Shown here piece after piece: positions 32,621 through 41,842 of a DNA stretch of 56,008 bases (positions are counted from its first letter, which is position 1; the number at the start of each line of letters is the position of its first letter). The notes under the pieces were generated by a model, which had not been told where the DNA came from, did no database searches, and worked only from the letters and a program-made list of their open reading frames with translations. The stretch is taken from the NCBI GenBank assembly GCA_034506395.1, contig JAPDPQ010000033.1:1-56008 (forward strand), given 5' to 3'. The DNA comes from a candidate division KSB1 bacterium. Lineage in GTDB: Bacteria; Zhuqueibacterota; Zhuqueibacteria; Thermofontimicrobiales; Thermofontimicrobiaceae. A program made the translations under genes and the position numbers.

Positions 32621-35560
32621 ATGCGGTTTAGCTCCATAGTCTGGATCTTATTTATTTCAATCGGAACCATTATATTCCCCATGATGTCGCTGGCTGGCTA
32701 CTGGCAGCAGGATGTCCATTATCAGATTTCAGTTGCGTTGAATTCTGAGGATCACACAGCAACAGGACATGCAAAGATCAAATATAAAAACAATTCCCCT
32801 GACACGCTCCATTTTGTCTGGTTTCATCTTTACCCCAATGCCTATAAAGATAATCGAAGCGTCTATGCTCGCGAATCCATCCAGGCTGGCATTTCTCGAT
32901 TTGCATTAGCACCGGAACAGGAGCGCGGCTATATCAGAATCGATACGATCCGCATTGGGAATCAATCTCTGAAGTGGGAATATAAACCGCTTGATGAAAC
33001 AGAGATGAAAGTGAATTTGCCCGCCCCGCTGAAACCAGGGGAGTCGATCCAATTTGACATAACATTCTTTATCAAGATCCCCCATATCTTCTCACGATTC
33101 GGCCATATTAAACAGCATTATGAATTCGTCCAATGGTATCCAAAAATCGTCGTTTATGATAAGTATGGCTGGCATCCAGATGGGTATCATCTTATTGGGG
33201 AGTTCTATGGAGAGTTCGGCACCTTTGATGTGACGATCACGGTGCCTTCGAATATGACGGTCGCTACGACCGGGAAGCTGGTGAGCCCAGCGAATGAGAT
33301 TGCCCGGTTGGATTCGCTGGCCCAGATCGGAGAGCGTTTGGATAGCCTCAGGGCTCAGAATCATCGAAAAGCTATCAAAAAGATTTTAAAACCCATTGCA
33401 CAAACTAAAGTGGCGACCAATCAGAAAACGCTCCGATTTCATGCTGAAAAAGTCCACGACTTCGCTTGGGTGGCAGATCAGCGCTTTATTTTGAAACGTG
33501 GCGGATATAAGAATGTGATGATTAATGTTTTTGTGCTCCCGGACCATGAACATCAGGGCAAGGCTGCTGTCGGCTACGTCTATGATACCTTAGAGCATTA
33601 CGGCCGACATTATGGGGAATACCCTTACGACCAGGTCTCGGTGGTAGATGGAGATGTTTCTGCTGGCGCTGGGATGGAATATCCCAATTTAACGATCATT
33701 AATTTCGGCTCGCCCAATTGGGTTCGCTTGCTTGAGATGGTCATCATGCACGAAGTCGGCCATAATTGGTTCTATGGCGTGTTAGGCAATAATGAAATGG
33801 CTGAGGCCTGGCTGGATGAAGGCATGAATTCTTTTGCGGAAAACCGATACCTCGAGGAAAAATATGGTCGCGAGGGCAATATGACCAACTGGCCGTCCTA
33901 CCTGAGCTTTATGCCTCAATTGAGCGACCGGTATGTCCAGACATTGTTGTACTATCTGTTCGCAGCCAATTCCAGCGAGCAACCGATCCTTACGCCAGCA
34001 TACCAATTCAAAGAGAGCTACAATCTGGTGTATGTGAAATCTGCATGGATGATGGATATGCTCAGAGAATTGATCGGTTATGACAAATTTGATGAGTTGA
34101 TGCAGACCTATTTTGAGCAATTTCAATTCAAACATCCTACCACCGAGGATTTCGTTCAATTAGCCGAGCAAATTAGCGGACGAAAATTAGATTGGTTTTT
34201 CCAGAGCTGGCTAAAGAGCACGGATCAATGCGATCTGGCCATCAAAAAAATTCAGAAACGATCCTCTGACAATGGCGTCAAGCAACTTTCGGTTTCCGTT
34301 GAGCAAAAAGGAGAAATCCCCATGCCAGCGACCTTGATGATAATGCAGCCGAACGGATCTAAAATTTATCAGCGCTGGCAAGGTACTGGCCGAGATACGA
34401 CCTTTCTCATTCCTGTTTCGGAGTGGCCAAAAAAGGTATGGATCGACCCAGAGGATCATGTGCTCGAAGTGGACAATTGGAACAATTGTAAGCCGCCTCA
34501 GATCTCCTGGCAGCCGATCCTCTCTTTCCCATCTTTTCATGAATATCAAATTTTTTATGGACCGACGATCTGGTATGAAGACGACGTGGATGGCATCAGA
34601 CCAGGCATCTTTTTAAGCGGAGGGCAGTTTCGCGACTTCAGCGGCTTTCGCGGAAGGTGGCAGTGGCATTTTAATCTCGATTACGGACTGAGGAGCGAAA
34701 AGCTCAGCTATTCCCTGGGTTTTAAGCACCCAATTCCCTGGCTCGGAAAATTCACCCGTTTCGAGATAAACGGCTCTGATTTTGAAGGCCAAAAATACGT
34801 CTCGATGGGGCTGAATTGGCGCTGGAGCCAATATGTGACTCGTCGGCCAGAATTACGATTCGGGATCGATTATTTCTATCAAGATGTCTACAATCTCGAT
34901 TATGTCAATGCACAGGATTGGACAGAGGGAGTTACATCGGGGGCAACGGGCAATTTATCGTTTTCGACGGGTCATTATCGATTCCCATTCCAAATGAACC
35001 TTGGTGCCATCCTCACGAGCACAGCGCTCCGCAGTGACGCCGCGTTCACCAGAGTCTCGCTCGAATGGAATCAAAACTTCAAATGGACGCGGTGGCTTTT
35101 CACACGACTTCGCTTGTTCGGTGGGCATATTCAAGGTGATCCTGGCCAGCATCATCGGTTCTTCCTCTCTGGCGGGCTGGTGCCCCAAGGTCCATTTGCG
35201 TTTGCGGTCGATCGCCGGGGACGATATAGCCCGCAGAATTATTATTTCATCGAGGGCGATGGCGCAATGCTCGGCTATTATCGCCAGCACCTAACCGGCA
35301 AGGTGATTGGAACTGCCAACTTCCATATCAAGCTCCCCTATCTTCCAGTTTCTTTGATTTATGATGTGGGAAACGTTTGGGAGGGCCGCAATGAGATCTC
35401 TTTTTCATCACTGAAACAGGATGTCTGCTTGCAACTGTCCCTAGGAATCCTGAAGTTTTATATTCCGTTTTGGGTCAGCCACCCGCTTCCAAATGAGAAG
35501 AAATTTCAGTATCGATGGCTTTTTGGTTTGCAGACATCAGGATTCGGACTTCGTTTATAA
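32621..35560 (+). CDS. Secreted M1-family metallopeptidase with a C-terminal outer-membrane barrel-like domain
   Basis: With the ATG at 32621 (GGAGG 5 bases upstream) the product has 979 residues with a signal peptide ending near SLAGY. Residues about 25-610 form an aminopeptidase-N-type M1 peptidase: substrate-anchoring SAGAGMEYPN, zinc ligands His 377 and His 381 in HEVGHNWFYG, and Glu 400 in WLDEGMNSFAE (HExxH, 18 residues, then E). From about 640 to the end the protein is rich in aromatic, alternating strands, with FFLSGGLVPQG and VSLIYDVGNVWEG like surface barrels, and it ends GFGLRL. Such M1 peptidases with a barrel tail are typical of FCB bacteria as far as I recall. It probably degrades peptides at the cell surface. 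Confidence 0.88.
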   Translation: MRFSSIVWILFISIGTIIFPMMSLAGYWQQDVHYQISVALNSEDHTATGHAKIKYKNNSPDTLHFVWFHLYPNAYKDNRSVYARESIQAGISRFALAPEQERGYIRIDTIRIGNQSLKWEYKPLDETEMKVNLPAPLKPGESIQFDITFFIKIPHIFSRFGHIKQHYEFVQWYPKIVVYDKYGWHPDGYHLIGEFYGEFGTFDVTITVPSNMTVATTGKLVSPANEIARLDSLAQIGERLDSLRAQNHRKAIKKILKPIAQTKVATNQKTLRFHAEKVHDFAWVADQRFILKRGGYKNVMINVFVLPDHEHQGKAAVGYVYDTLEHYGRHYGEYPYDQVSVVDGDVSAGAGMEYPNLTIINFGSPNWVRLLEMVIMHEVGHNWFYGVLGNNEMAEAWLDEGMNSFAENRYLEEKYGREGNMTNWPSYLSFMPQLSDRYVQTLLYYLFAANSSEQPILTPAYQFKESYNLVYVKSAWMMDMLRELIGYDKFDELMQTYFEQFQFKHPTTEDFVQLAEQISGRKLDWFFQSWLKSTDQCDLAIKKIQKRSSDNGVKQLSVSVEQKGEIPMPATLMIMQPNGSKIYQRWQGTGRDTTFLIPVSEWPKKVWIDPEDHVLEVDNWNNCKPPQISWQPILSFPSFHEYQIFYGPTIWYEDDVDGIRPGIFLSGGQFRDFSGFRGRWQWHFNLDYGLRSEKLSYSLGFKHPIPWLGKFTRFEINGSDFEGQKYVSMGLNWRWSQYVTRRPELRFGIDYFYQDVYNLDYVNAQDWTEGVTSGATGNLSFSTGHYRFPFQMNLGAILTSTALRSDAAFTRVSLEWNQNFKWTRWLFTRLRLFGGHIQGDPGQHHRFFLSGGLVPQGPFAFAVDRRGRYSPQNYYFIEGDGAMLGYYRQHLTGKVIGTANFHIKLPYLPVSLIYDVGNVWEGRNEISFSSLKQDVCLQLSLGILKFYIPFWVSHPLPNEKKFQYRWLFGLQTSGFGLRL

Positions 35561-35718
35561 TCAATAGGGCGCTCCAGACACCCAAATTTGATTTCAAGCA
35601 GCTCCTCGAAATGGGCGCCTTGGCTAAAAAACCAACGCTTCTGCCTTTCGAGCCCAGCATTGTCTTATGAGCTCATAAATGTGGAAAAAAATCTTGATAA
35701 AATAGAGGAGACTCTCAA

Positions 35719-36366
35719 ATGCGAGAACAGACAACAGATTTGACCATGCAACAAAACCAGACATCCCAGTTTCAGCCCGGTGAAATCAACATGAGCAAGT
35801 GGATCTCCAACGGCTGGGATTTAATCATGAAAGATTTCGGCAATTTTCTGCTGCTCAGTTTTGTTTACGTGGCGCTTTTAACCATCGCATTTTCGACGTG
35901 GATTATTGGGCTAATTGTGGCTGGTCCGTTGACGGCTGGTTTTTTTTATATTATCTTCAGTCGGATCCGTGGCCGCAATTTCTATCTCGGCGATATCATC
36001 AAAGGCTTCGAGGTGTGGGTCCCAGCGGCATTAGCGGATATATTGATCTCCATCTTCGTGGGATTAGGGTTCATATTTTTGATCATCCCTGGCATCATTA
36101 TTTCCGCGCTTTATCTCTTCGCCATCCCTCTCATTATCGAAAAGCGAATGGATTTCTGGCAGGCGATGGAGACCAGCCGAAAGCTGGTATCGCGCAACCT
36201 GCTTGAATTTTCGATTTTCATGTTGCTTCTTTATGTCATCTTATTCATCGGCGTTCTGATATTAGGTGTTGGATTTTTGGTCGCGTTGCCAGTGACTTTC
36301 GCAGCCATCGCTTATGCTTATGCGGATCTGATTGGGTTAGAGAACGAAGAGCAAGCCAGCCGTTGA
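35719..36366 (+). CDS. Integral membrane protein, glycerophosphodiester-phosphodiesterase-membrane-domain-like
   Basis: The 215-residue product is dominated by about five hydrophobic helices (FLLLSFVYVALLTIAFSTWI, LIVAGPLTAGFFYIIFS, AALADILISIFVGLGFIF, LIIPGIIISALYLFAIPLII, FMLLLYVILFIGVLILGVGF), with charged loops such as RIRGRNFYLGD. No enzyme motif is visible. It resembles the family of small membrane proteins of unknown function found as the membrane domain of some lipid-associated enzymes; the assignment is weak. GAGGAG lies 8 bases before the ATG. It may be transcribed with the M1 gene 158 bp upstream. Confidence 0.65.
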   Translation: MREQTTDLTMQQNQTSQFQPGEINMSKWISNGWDLIMKDFGNFLLLSFVYVALLTIAFSTWIIGLIVAGPLTAGFFYIIFSRIRGRNFYLGDIIKGFEVWVPAALADILISIFVGLGFIFLIIPGIIISALYLFAIPLIIEKRMDFWQAMETSRKLVSRNLLEFSIFMLLLYVILFIGVLILGVGFLVALPVTFAAIAYAYADLIGLENEEQASR

Positions 36367-36650
36367 TCGCAAATGCACAGTTTTCCCGCTTCAGCAAAAT
36401 AACGATAAGGCTCTATGGCATTAAAAAGATAACTCGAGTTTCGCTGGCACAAAACTTGTCAGGAATAAATTGAGGCAATCGCCATGGACTGACACCGAAT
36501 TTTGCCACCAATTGGATAGTCCCATCGCATTATAAAAAATAAGATTCAATTTTGGGCCATTCGAAAACCAAAGTACGCAATTTATCTTCTTTCGGTGCCA
36601 AAACTCTTGATTGGCGTTTTGAATTTTTAATGGACTTCGAACAGACAATT

Positions 36651-36679
36651 TTGTTTGCTCGGTTTGAATACAATACAAT
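36651..36679 (+). promoter_or_regulatory. Predicted promoter of the deacetylase gene
   Basis: TTGTTT (36651-36656), 17 bp, TACAAT (36674-36679), about 52 bp before the start codon. Two overlapping TACAAT hexamers are present. The rest of 36367-36731 is gene-free with nothing else to report. Confidence 0.45.
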
Positions 36680-36731
36680 TTGATTAGATTTCAGTGAATA
36701 GTTCTGTAAGGGAGAATGAAAATTAATCATC

Positions 36732-38126
36732 ATGGATGTTGTCTGTAAAAACCATCCGGATCGAGCCGCCAAACGACGGTGCTATTTCTGTAAGCAACCG
36801 ATCTGCGCTGAATGTCAAATCCAAAAGTCCAACCATATTTTTTGTAGCCAAAGTTGCTATCGCTCGTATCTCATTGGTCAGCTCAGTTCTAATCGGCCAG
36901 ATTTAATGTTTCTTGAAAAGATCTGGCCAATAGTTCTGCTGATGAGAAATTGGATCGCTCGGATGCCAGGAAAATTGGCTTACTTCGGACTCGTCAATAT
37001 TGTGCTGCTTCTGAGCCTTATCCTCTCGATAATCAGCATAAAGCAAGTCCATCGATTGGATCGAAAACTCGGCCAATTTAATATTGCGGCTGGTAATATG
37101 ACATCGAATCATCGCGATACAGAAGCGATCGCCGATGAGATCGACCGATTGAAAATCGTTGCGCCACCTTCAAATGCGATGATCGTGCGCAATCGTTTCG
37201 ATATCGAAGGCCAGGCTGACGATAACCATGTGGTCACATTATCATTAAATGGAAAATTGATCCAAACCACGTTGGTAGAACAGGGTCGGTTTGTTTTTCG
37301 CGGTATCGAAGCGCGACCTGGCGATAACCATTTTGTAGTGCGCTCGATCAGCGAAGACGGGACCTCCAAATTAATCGAAGAAATCAGTTTTCACTATGGT
37401 TCACCACTTCCGAGCCTATTGGCGCGGGATTTTCCTCGGGGTAGTTTCAATGAAAAAAAGATCGCATTGACTTTTGATGGCGATTATTTGGATAATATCT
37501 CAGGTGAAATTCTCGATATTTTGAAGCAGGAGCAGATTAGATGCACCATGTTTTTAACAGGACGCTACATTCGGCGTTATAGCGAAACTGTGAAGCGAAT
37601 GGTGGCAGAGCAGCATGAAATTGGTAACCATACCTGGACACACCCGCATTTGACCAGTTACGAACAGAATCAACTTCATCAAACTCTGCCAGGGATCACT
37701 GCTGAGCTCGTACAACAGGAGCTGCTCAAGACCGCTGAGTTGTTTCGACAAATTACCGGCATCCCGATGGCCCCCTATTGGCGTGCCCCATACGGGGAGC
37801 ATAATTCCGAGATCCGAACTTGGGCTGCTGCGGTCGGCTTTCGACACATTGGCTGGACCATCGGTCGCAGTTGGGAGGACGGGATGGATACATTGGATTG
37901 GGTGGCGGATCGGAATGCTTCGAACTACCATAGCGCTGAAGAGATCGCGGAAAAGATCATTACTTTTGCTAAGAACAACAACAACGGTGCCAATGGCGCA
38001 ATCATCCTCATGCATCTCGGAACCCAGCGAAAGGGGGATTACCCCCACTTAAAGCTCCCCGAGATTATTCACCAATTGCGCGACCTGGGCTATCGATTTG
38101 TCACCATCTCAGAGCTTCTTGAATAG
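36732..38126 (+). CDS. Polysaccharide deacetylase (NodB) with N-terminal B-box-type zinc finger and membrane anchor
   Basis: The 464-residue product begins with a cysteine/histidine cluster (CKNHPDRAAKRRCYFCKQ, CAEC, HIFCSQSCY) of the B-box/zinc-ribbon type, lying in the cytoplasm. A transmembrane helix (LAYFGLVNIVLLLSLILSII) follows, then an Ig-like segment (about 140-215) and a NodB carbohydrate-esterase-4 domain. NodB motifs: LTFDGDY (residues 246-252; Asp 249 then Gly 250-Asp 251 instead of the usual TFDDG), HTWTHPHL (His 300 and His 304, metal ligands), WRAPYGEHN and ILMHLG. The enzyme probably deacetylates an envelope or extracellular polysaccharide in the periplasm. The GD swap in motif 1 is unusual and may alter metal binding or activity. 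Confidence 0.87.
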   Translation: MDVVCKNHPDRAAKRRCYFCKQPICAECQIQKSNHIFCSQSCYRSYLIGQLSSNRPDLMFLEKIWPIVLLMRNWIARMPGKLAYFGLVNIVLLLSLILSIISIKQVHRLDRKLGQFNIAAGNMTSNHRDTEAIADEIDRLKIVAPPSNAMIVRNRFDIEGQADDNHVVTLSLNGKLIQTTLVEQGRFVFRGIEARPGDNHFVVRSISEDGTSKLIEEISFHYGSPLPSLLARDFPRGSFNEKKIALTFDGDYLDNISGEILDILKQEQIRCTMFLTGRYIRRYSETVKRMVAEQHEIGNHTWTHPHLTSYEQNQLHQTLPGITAELVQQELLKTAELFRQITGIPMAPYWRAPYGEHNSEIRTWAAAVGFRHIGWTIGRSWEDGMDTLDWVADRNASNYHSAEEIAEKIITFAKNNNNGANGAIILMHLGTQRKGDYPHLKLPEIIHQLRDLGYRFVTISELLE

Positions 38127-38229
38127 CTGGCACAATGAACAGCAGTGATTGTTGAGCCATCCAGCTTGTCTGCCTCTCCGAACGAACTGAGAGTTTTCCC
38201 AGCGAATCAATTCAGTTGAGCGGGGAATT

Positions 38230-39270
38230 TTATTTGTGCTTTAGAGACGAATGGTGGGCATAAAGCTGGCCGCATGCAGCGCCGATATCCACCCCCTTGC
38301 TCCGGCGCACGGAAACCACGACATTCATTTTCAGGAACGGCTGAATAAAGCGCTCGATCGTTTCCTCACCGGGAGAATGGAATTGACCATCGGTGGGATT
38401 ATATGGTATGATGTTGATTTTGCATCGCAATTTCCCCAACAATTTGGCCAATGCTTGAGCGTGCTTCGGCTGGTCATTTTGCCCTGCCAATAGGATGTAT
38501 TCAAAAGTAATTCGATAGCGCGACTTTGCAGCGTAGTATTTGGCAGCACTAATTAATTCGGCGAGCGGATATTTTTTGTTGATCGGCATGAGCTGACTGC
38601 GCAATGCATCATCCGCCGCGTTCAACGAGATTGCCAATTTAAATCGCTGCCCTTCGTCAGCAAACCTTCTGATTGCTGGCACAATTCCCGCCGTAGAAAT
38701 CGTGATCTTTCGTTTGCCGATGGCAATCCCTTTATCATGAGAGATGATCTCGCATGCTCGAATCACTTCATCATAATTGAGAAAAGGCTCTCCCATTCCC
38801 ATGATCACCACATTCGTGGCCGTCTGCTGGGTGATCCGATGAATGGCCAGCAATTGGTCGACGATTTCCCCAGCGGTCAGGTTCCGTTTCAACCCCATTC
38901 GCCCGGTGGCGCAAAATCGACAGGCGAGGCCGCATCCCACCTGAGAAGAAAGGCAAATCGTACGACGCTTCCCTTCAACCATCCATACGCTTTCAATATG
39001 CAAACCGTCTTTCAATCGAAACAAAAATTTTGTGGTCTGACCGTCCACAGAACTGATCCGATCTGCAATTGAAACGTGCCCGATTTCGACAAGCGCAGCC
39101 AATTGTTCACGCAGCGGCTTGGCGAAATTGGTCATCTCATCGAAACTGTCAATTCCCTTTTGGTAGACCCAATTGAACAATTGCTGTCCGCGATAACTCG
39201 GCTGACCGATGGAGAGCATCAACTGCTCCATATCCTCAAGGGTCAACCCGACAATATTGATCTTATCCAT
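38230..39270 (-). CDS. rlmN: 23S rRNA (adenine-2503-C2)-methyltransferase (dual-specificity RlmN)
   Basis: This cytoplasmic radical-SAM enzyme methylates A2503 of 23S rRNA and A37 of some tRNAs. The 346-residue sequence has the radical-SAM Cys motif in GCGLACRFCATGRMGLKRNL, the block VVIMGMGEPFLNYDEVI, RITFEYILLAGQND, and the C-terminal cysteine required for turnover in GAACGQLYA. Length and composition are normal. It is a single-gene unit facing the deacetylase gene convergently. The downstream gene-free region of 612 bp lies between rlmN and the divergent moxR. Confidence 0.96.
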   Translation of the reverse strand: MDKINIVGLTLEDMEQLMLSIGQPSYRGQQLFNWVYQKGIDSFDEMTNFAKPLREQLAALVEIGHVSIADRISSVDGQTTKFLFRLKDGLHIESVWMVEGKRRTICLSSQVGCGLACRFCATGRMGLKRNLTAGEIVDQLLAIHRITQQTATNVVIMGMGEPFLNYDEVIRACEIISHDKGIAIGKRKITISTAGIVPAIRRFADEGQRFKLAISLNAADDALRSQLMPINKKYPLAELISAAKYYAAKSRYRITFEYILLAGQNDQPKHAQALAKLLGKLRCKINIIPYNPTDGQFHSPGEETIERFIQPFLKMNVVVSVRRSKGVDIGAACGQLYAHHSSLKHK

Positions 39271-39882
39271 GCGCTGTGAATGCTAAAATTGGATTGCTTT
39301 AAAATTGACCAATTTGTGAAAATATCGCTGTCACGCCTGCGGAGGCATGCGTCTCTTCAATTCTGATCAACAACACGTTAAGCGATACCCTCGCTACCAG
39401 AGATGACATCCATAAAGTCATCATATCTTTCTGACTCTTAAATTTACAAAAACGAAAGTAGCCTTTCAAGAGAATTCATTCCTGAGAAGAAAATTTTTTA
39501 TCAAAGGCTTCATGAAACAATCGCATCGATTTGTCATATAAGCATTAGCTTCATTTCAGAGAATTGATCCAATTGAACATTCACATTTCGCTTGGGATGA
39601 TTGAATATGTTCACCTAAAAATTATTTGGATCAAACGACTCATACTTGAGCTGTCACTCGGCAATTGATGGTAAGCAAAAATATTTATGGCAAAATTTCG
39701 CAAATTCCAATGGCTCACTTATCCATCGAACACCTGCTCATCATCAATTGCCAATTGAGATGAGCGCAGCTTGGATGACTGGAATGCTCAGCAATGAGGC
39801 AAATTATCGGTGGCGGTTTTTATGCGAGATCATGCGTACTAACTAAATTAGAAGAATTGGAAGCGCTGGGATTGGAGGTTAC
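39271..39882. other. Gene-free divergent region between rlmN and moxR
   Basis: No supportable gene is present: a 66-codon frame at 39646-39846 has a TTG start, no ribosome site and no family match. I see a small GCCT/AGGC hairpin at about 39332-39349 (GCCTGCGGAGGC). I see no convincing promoter for either flanking gene, and a clear ribosome site (GGAGGT) before moxR. Confidence 0.5.
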
Positions 39883-40887
39883 ATGATTGATCAAAACGAA
39901 AAGAAAAGTGATCTTGAAATCGTTCAGGAACTGAAACAAGCGCACGATAGGATCGCGGCGGAGATCGGCAAAGTCATCATCGGTCAGCAGAGTATTATCG
40001 ATCAGCTTTTGATCGGACTTTTATCGCGAGGGCATTGCCTACTGATCGGCGTTCCTGGCTTGGCCAAAACGTTGTTGATTAGTACACTGGCTCGGGTGCT
40101 CAATCTGAAATTTAGTCGCATCCAATTCACGCCAGACTTAATGCCATCGGACATCACTGGAACCGAATTGATCGAAGACGACCTGACCACTGGCCGTAAA
40201 GCGTTCAAATTTGTCCGAGGTCCAGTGTTCGCCAATATTGTTTTAGCTGATGAAATCAATCGTACGCCACCGAAAACCCAGGCCGCGCTACTGCAGGCCA
40301 TGCAAGAACATGAGGTCTCAGCGGCTGGGGAAACTTATAAGCTGGACGAGCCATTTTTCGTGCTGGCGACCCAAAATCCAATTGAACAAGAAGGCACTTA
40401 TCCCCTGCCTGAAGCCCAGCTCGATCGCTTCATGTTCAACTTGTGGGTCGATTATCCCTCGCCTGATGAAGAGGCCGAGATTGTCAAATCGACCACCAGC
40501 GCTTATCAGCCAGAACTGAGGGTCATATTAGATCGCGAAGAGATTCTGAAGCTGCAGGATTTGGTTCGGCGCGTACCAGTTTCAGATCATGTGGTGAACT
40601 ACGCAGTGAAGCTGGTGAGCTATACACGACCGAACAATAATGGCGCTCCGCGTTATATTAAAGATTGGATCAGTTGGGGCGCAGGGCCTCGCGCGTCGCA
40701 ATACCTTATCCTTGGAGCAAAAACCCGCTCCATTCTCGATGGCAGGCCGACACCAGATATTGCTGACGTTCGTGCCATGGCCAAACCGGTCTTACGCCAT
40801 CGCCTAGTCACAAATTTCAATGCTGAAGCCGACAATGTCAGCACCGTCGAAATCATTGAGAAACTATTAGAGGATGTAACCGTCTAA
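39883..40887 (+). CDS. moxR: MoxR-type AAA+ ATPase
   Basis: The 334-residue cytoplasmic ATPase belongs to the MoxR subfamily (chaperone-like, with DUF58/VWA partners). Walker A is GVPGLAKT, Walker B FANIVLADEINR, and sensor 1 is in FFVLATQNPIEQEGTYPLPE. It also has the arginine-rich C-terminal lid (DWISWGAGPRASQYLI). The start follows GGAGGT by 3 bases. The stop shares one base with the DUF58 start (TAATG), so the genes are translationally coupled. The usual role is assembly or metal insertion for partner proteins. Confidence 0.94.
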   Translation: MIDQNEKKSDLEIVQELKQAHDRIAAEIGKVIIGQQSIIDQLLIGLLSRGHCLLIGVPGLAKTLLISTLARVLNLKFSRIQFTPDLMPSDITGTELIEDDLTTGRKAFKFVRGPVFANIVLADEINRTPPKTQAALLQAMQEHEVSAAGETYKLDEPFFVLATQNPIEQEGTYPLPEAQLDRFMFNLWVDYPSPDEEAEIVKSTTSAYQPELRVILDREEILKLQDLVRRVPVSDHVVNYAVKLVSYTRPNNNGAPRYIKDWISWGAGPRASQYLILGAKTRSILDGRPTPDIADVRAMAKPVLRHRLVTNFNAEADNVSTVEIIEKLLEDVTV

Positions 40888-41804
40888 TGCCCATCGTCTC
40901 TCAAATTAAAAACGATTATAGAAAATATCTCGATCCCGAAGTGGTGGCGCGCATCAAAAATATGCAGCTGCGTGCCCGATTGGTAGTGGAGGGTTTTATT
41001 ACCGGTTTGCATCGGAGTCCCTATCATGGCTTCAGCGTCGAATTCTCCGAATATCGTCAGTATATGCCAGGAGATGAAATTCGCCATATCGATTGGAAGG
41101 TCTATGGCAAAACCAATCGATTTTACATCAAGCAGTTTGAGGAGGAGACTAACCTCAAATGCTACCTGCTTCTCGACACATCTGGGTCTATGGGATATTC
41201 CTCCCAACAAATTTCCAAGCTCGATTACGCTGCCTCTTTAGCCGCGGCCCTGGCCTATCTGATGATCGAGCAGCGCGATGCGGTCGGCCTAATAAAGTTC
41301 GATCAGAAGATTTCCAAATACCTCCCGCCGCGATCGATCAAAAGTTACCTGCTCCAAATTCTAAAGGAACTGGCCAACATTCGTTGCAGCGAAACGACCG
41401 ACGTAGCCAGCACCTTTCACGAAATGGCTGAACGGATCCATCGCCGCGGTTTGATTATTGTCTTGTCCGATCTTTATGACGAGCCAGAGTCGGTGATTTC
41501 CGGCCTCAAACATTTTCGGCACAAGAAGCATGAAGTCATCGTGTTCCACATTCTGGATCCGATGGAAATTAATTTCAATTTTAATCGCACCAGCCGCTTC
41601 AAAGATATGGAGTCGGGCGAAGAAATTGATACCCAGCCATGGCATATTCGGCCGGATTATCAGAAAAAAGTGAAACAGTTCATCGAAAACTACAAACGAC
41701 AATGCCGGTTATCTCAAATTGATTACGTCCCATTAATCACATCTCAGCCATTTGACTTGGCATTAATGGAGTATCTCATCAAACGAAAGCGGATCGGTGG
41801 TTAG
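40887..41804 (+). CDS. DUF58-family protein with VWA-like fold
   Basis: The 305-residue protein is the usual partner of a MoxR ATPase. The DUF58 core includes GFSVEFSEYRQYMPGDEIRHI split as EYRQYMPGD and IRHIDWKVYGKTN, and a MIDAS-like DTSGSMG (residues 94-100) as in von Willebrand A domains, with a further metal-type block IIVLSDLYDEPE. It lacks obvious membrane segments, so it may act at the cytoplasmic face. It overlaps moxR by one base and is followed 38 bp later by a sensor kinase on the same strand. Confidence 0.9.
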   Translation: MPIVSQIKNDYRKYLDPEVVARIKNMQLRARLVVEGFITGLHRSPYHGFSVEFSEYRQYMPGDEIRHIDWKVYGKTNRFYIKQFEEETNLKCYLLLDTSGSMGYSSQQISKLDYAASLAAALAYLMIEQRDAVGLIKFDQKISKYLPPRSIKSYLLQILKELANIRCSETTDVASTFHEMAERIHRRGLIIVLSDLYDEPESVISGLKHFRHKKHEVIVFHILDPMEINFNFNRTSRFKDMESGEEIDTQPWHIRPDYQKKVKQFIENYKRQCRLSQIDYVPLITSQPFDLALMEYLIKRKRIGG

Positions 41805-41842
41805 ATCTTTTTTGCCCCGATCGTGACGTGAACAGATAATTT

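Noticed and set aside
39646..39846. 66-codon plus-strand frame before moxR
   Set aside because: TTG start, no ribosome site and no family match; composition is that of the flanking non-coding DNA.
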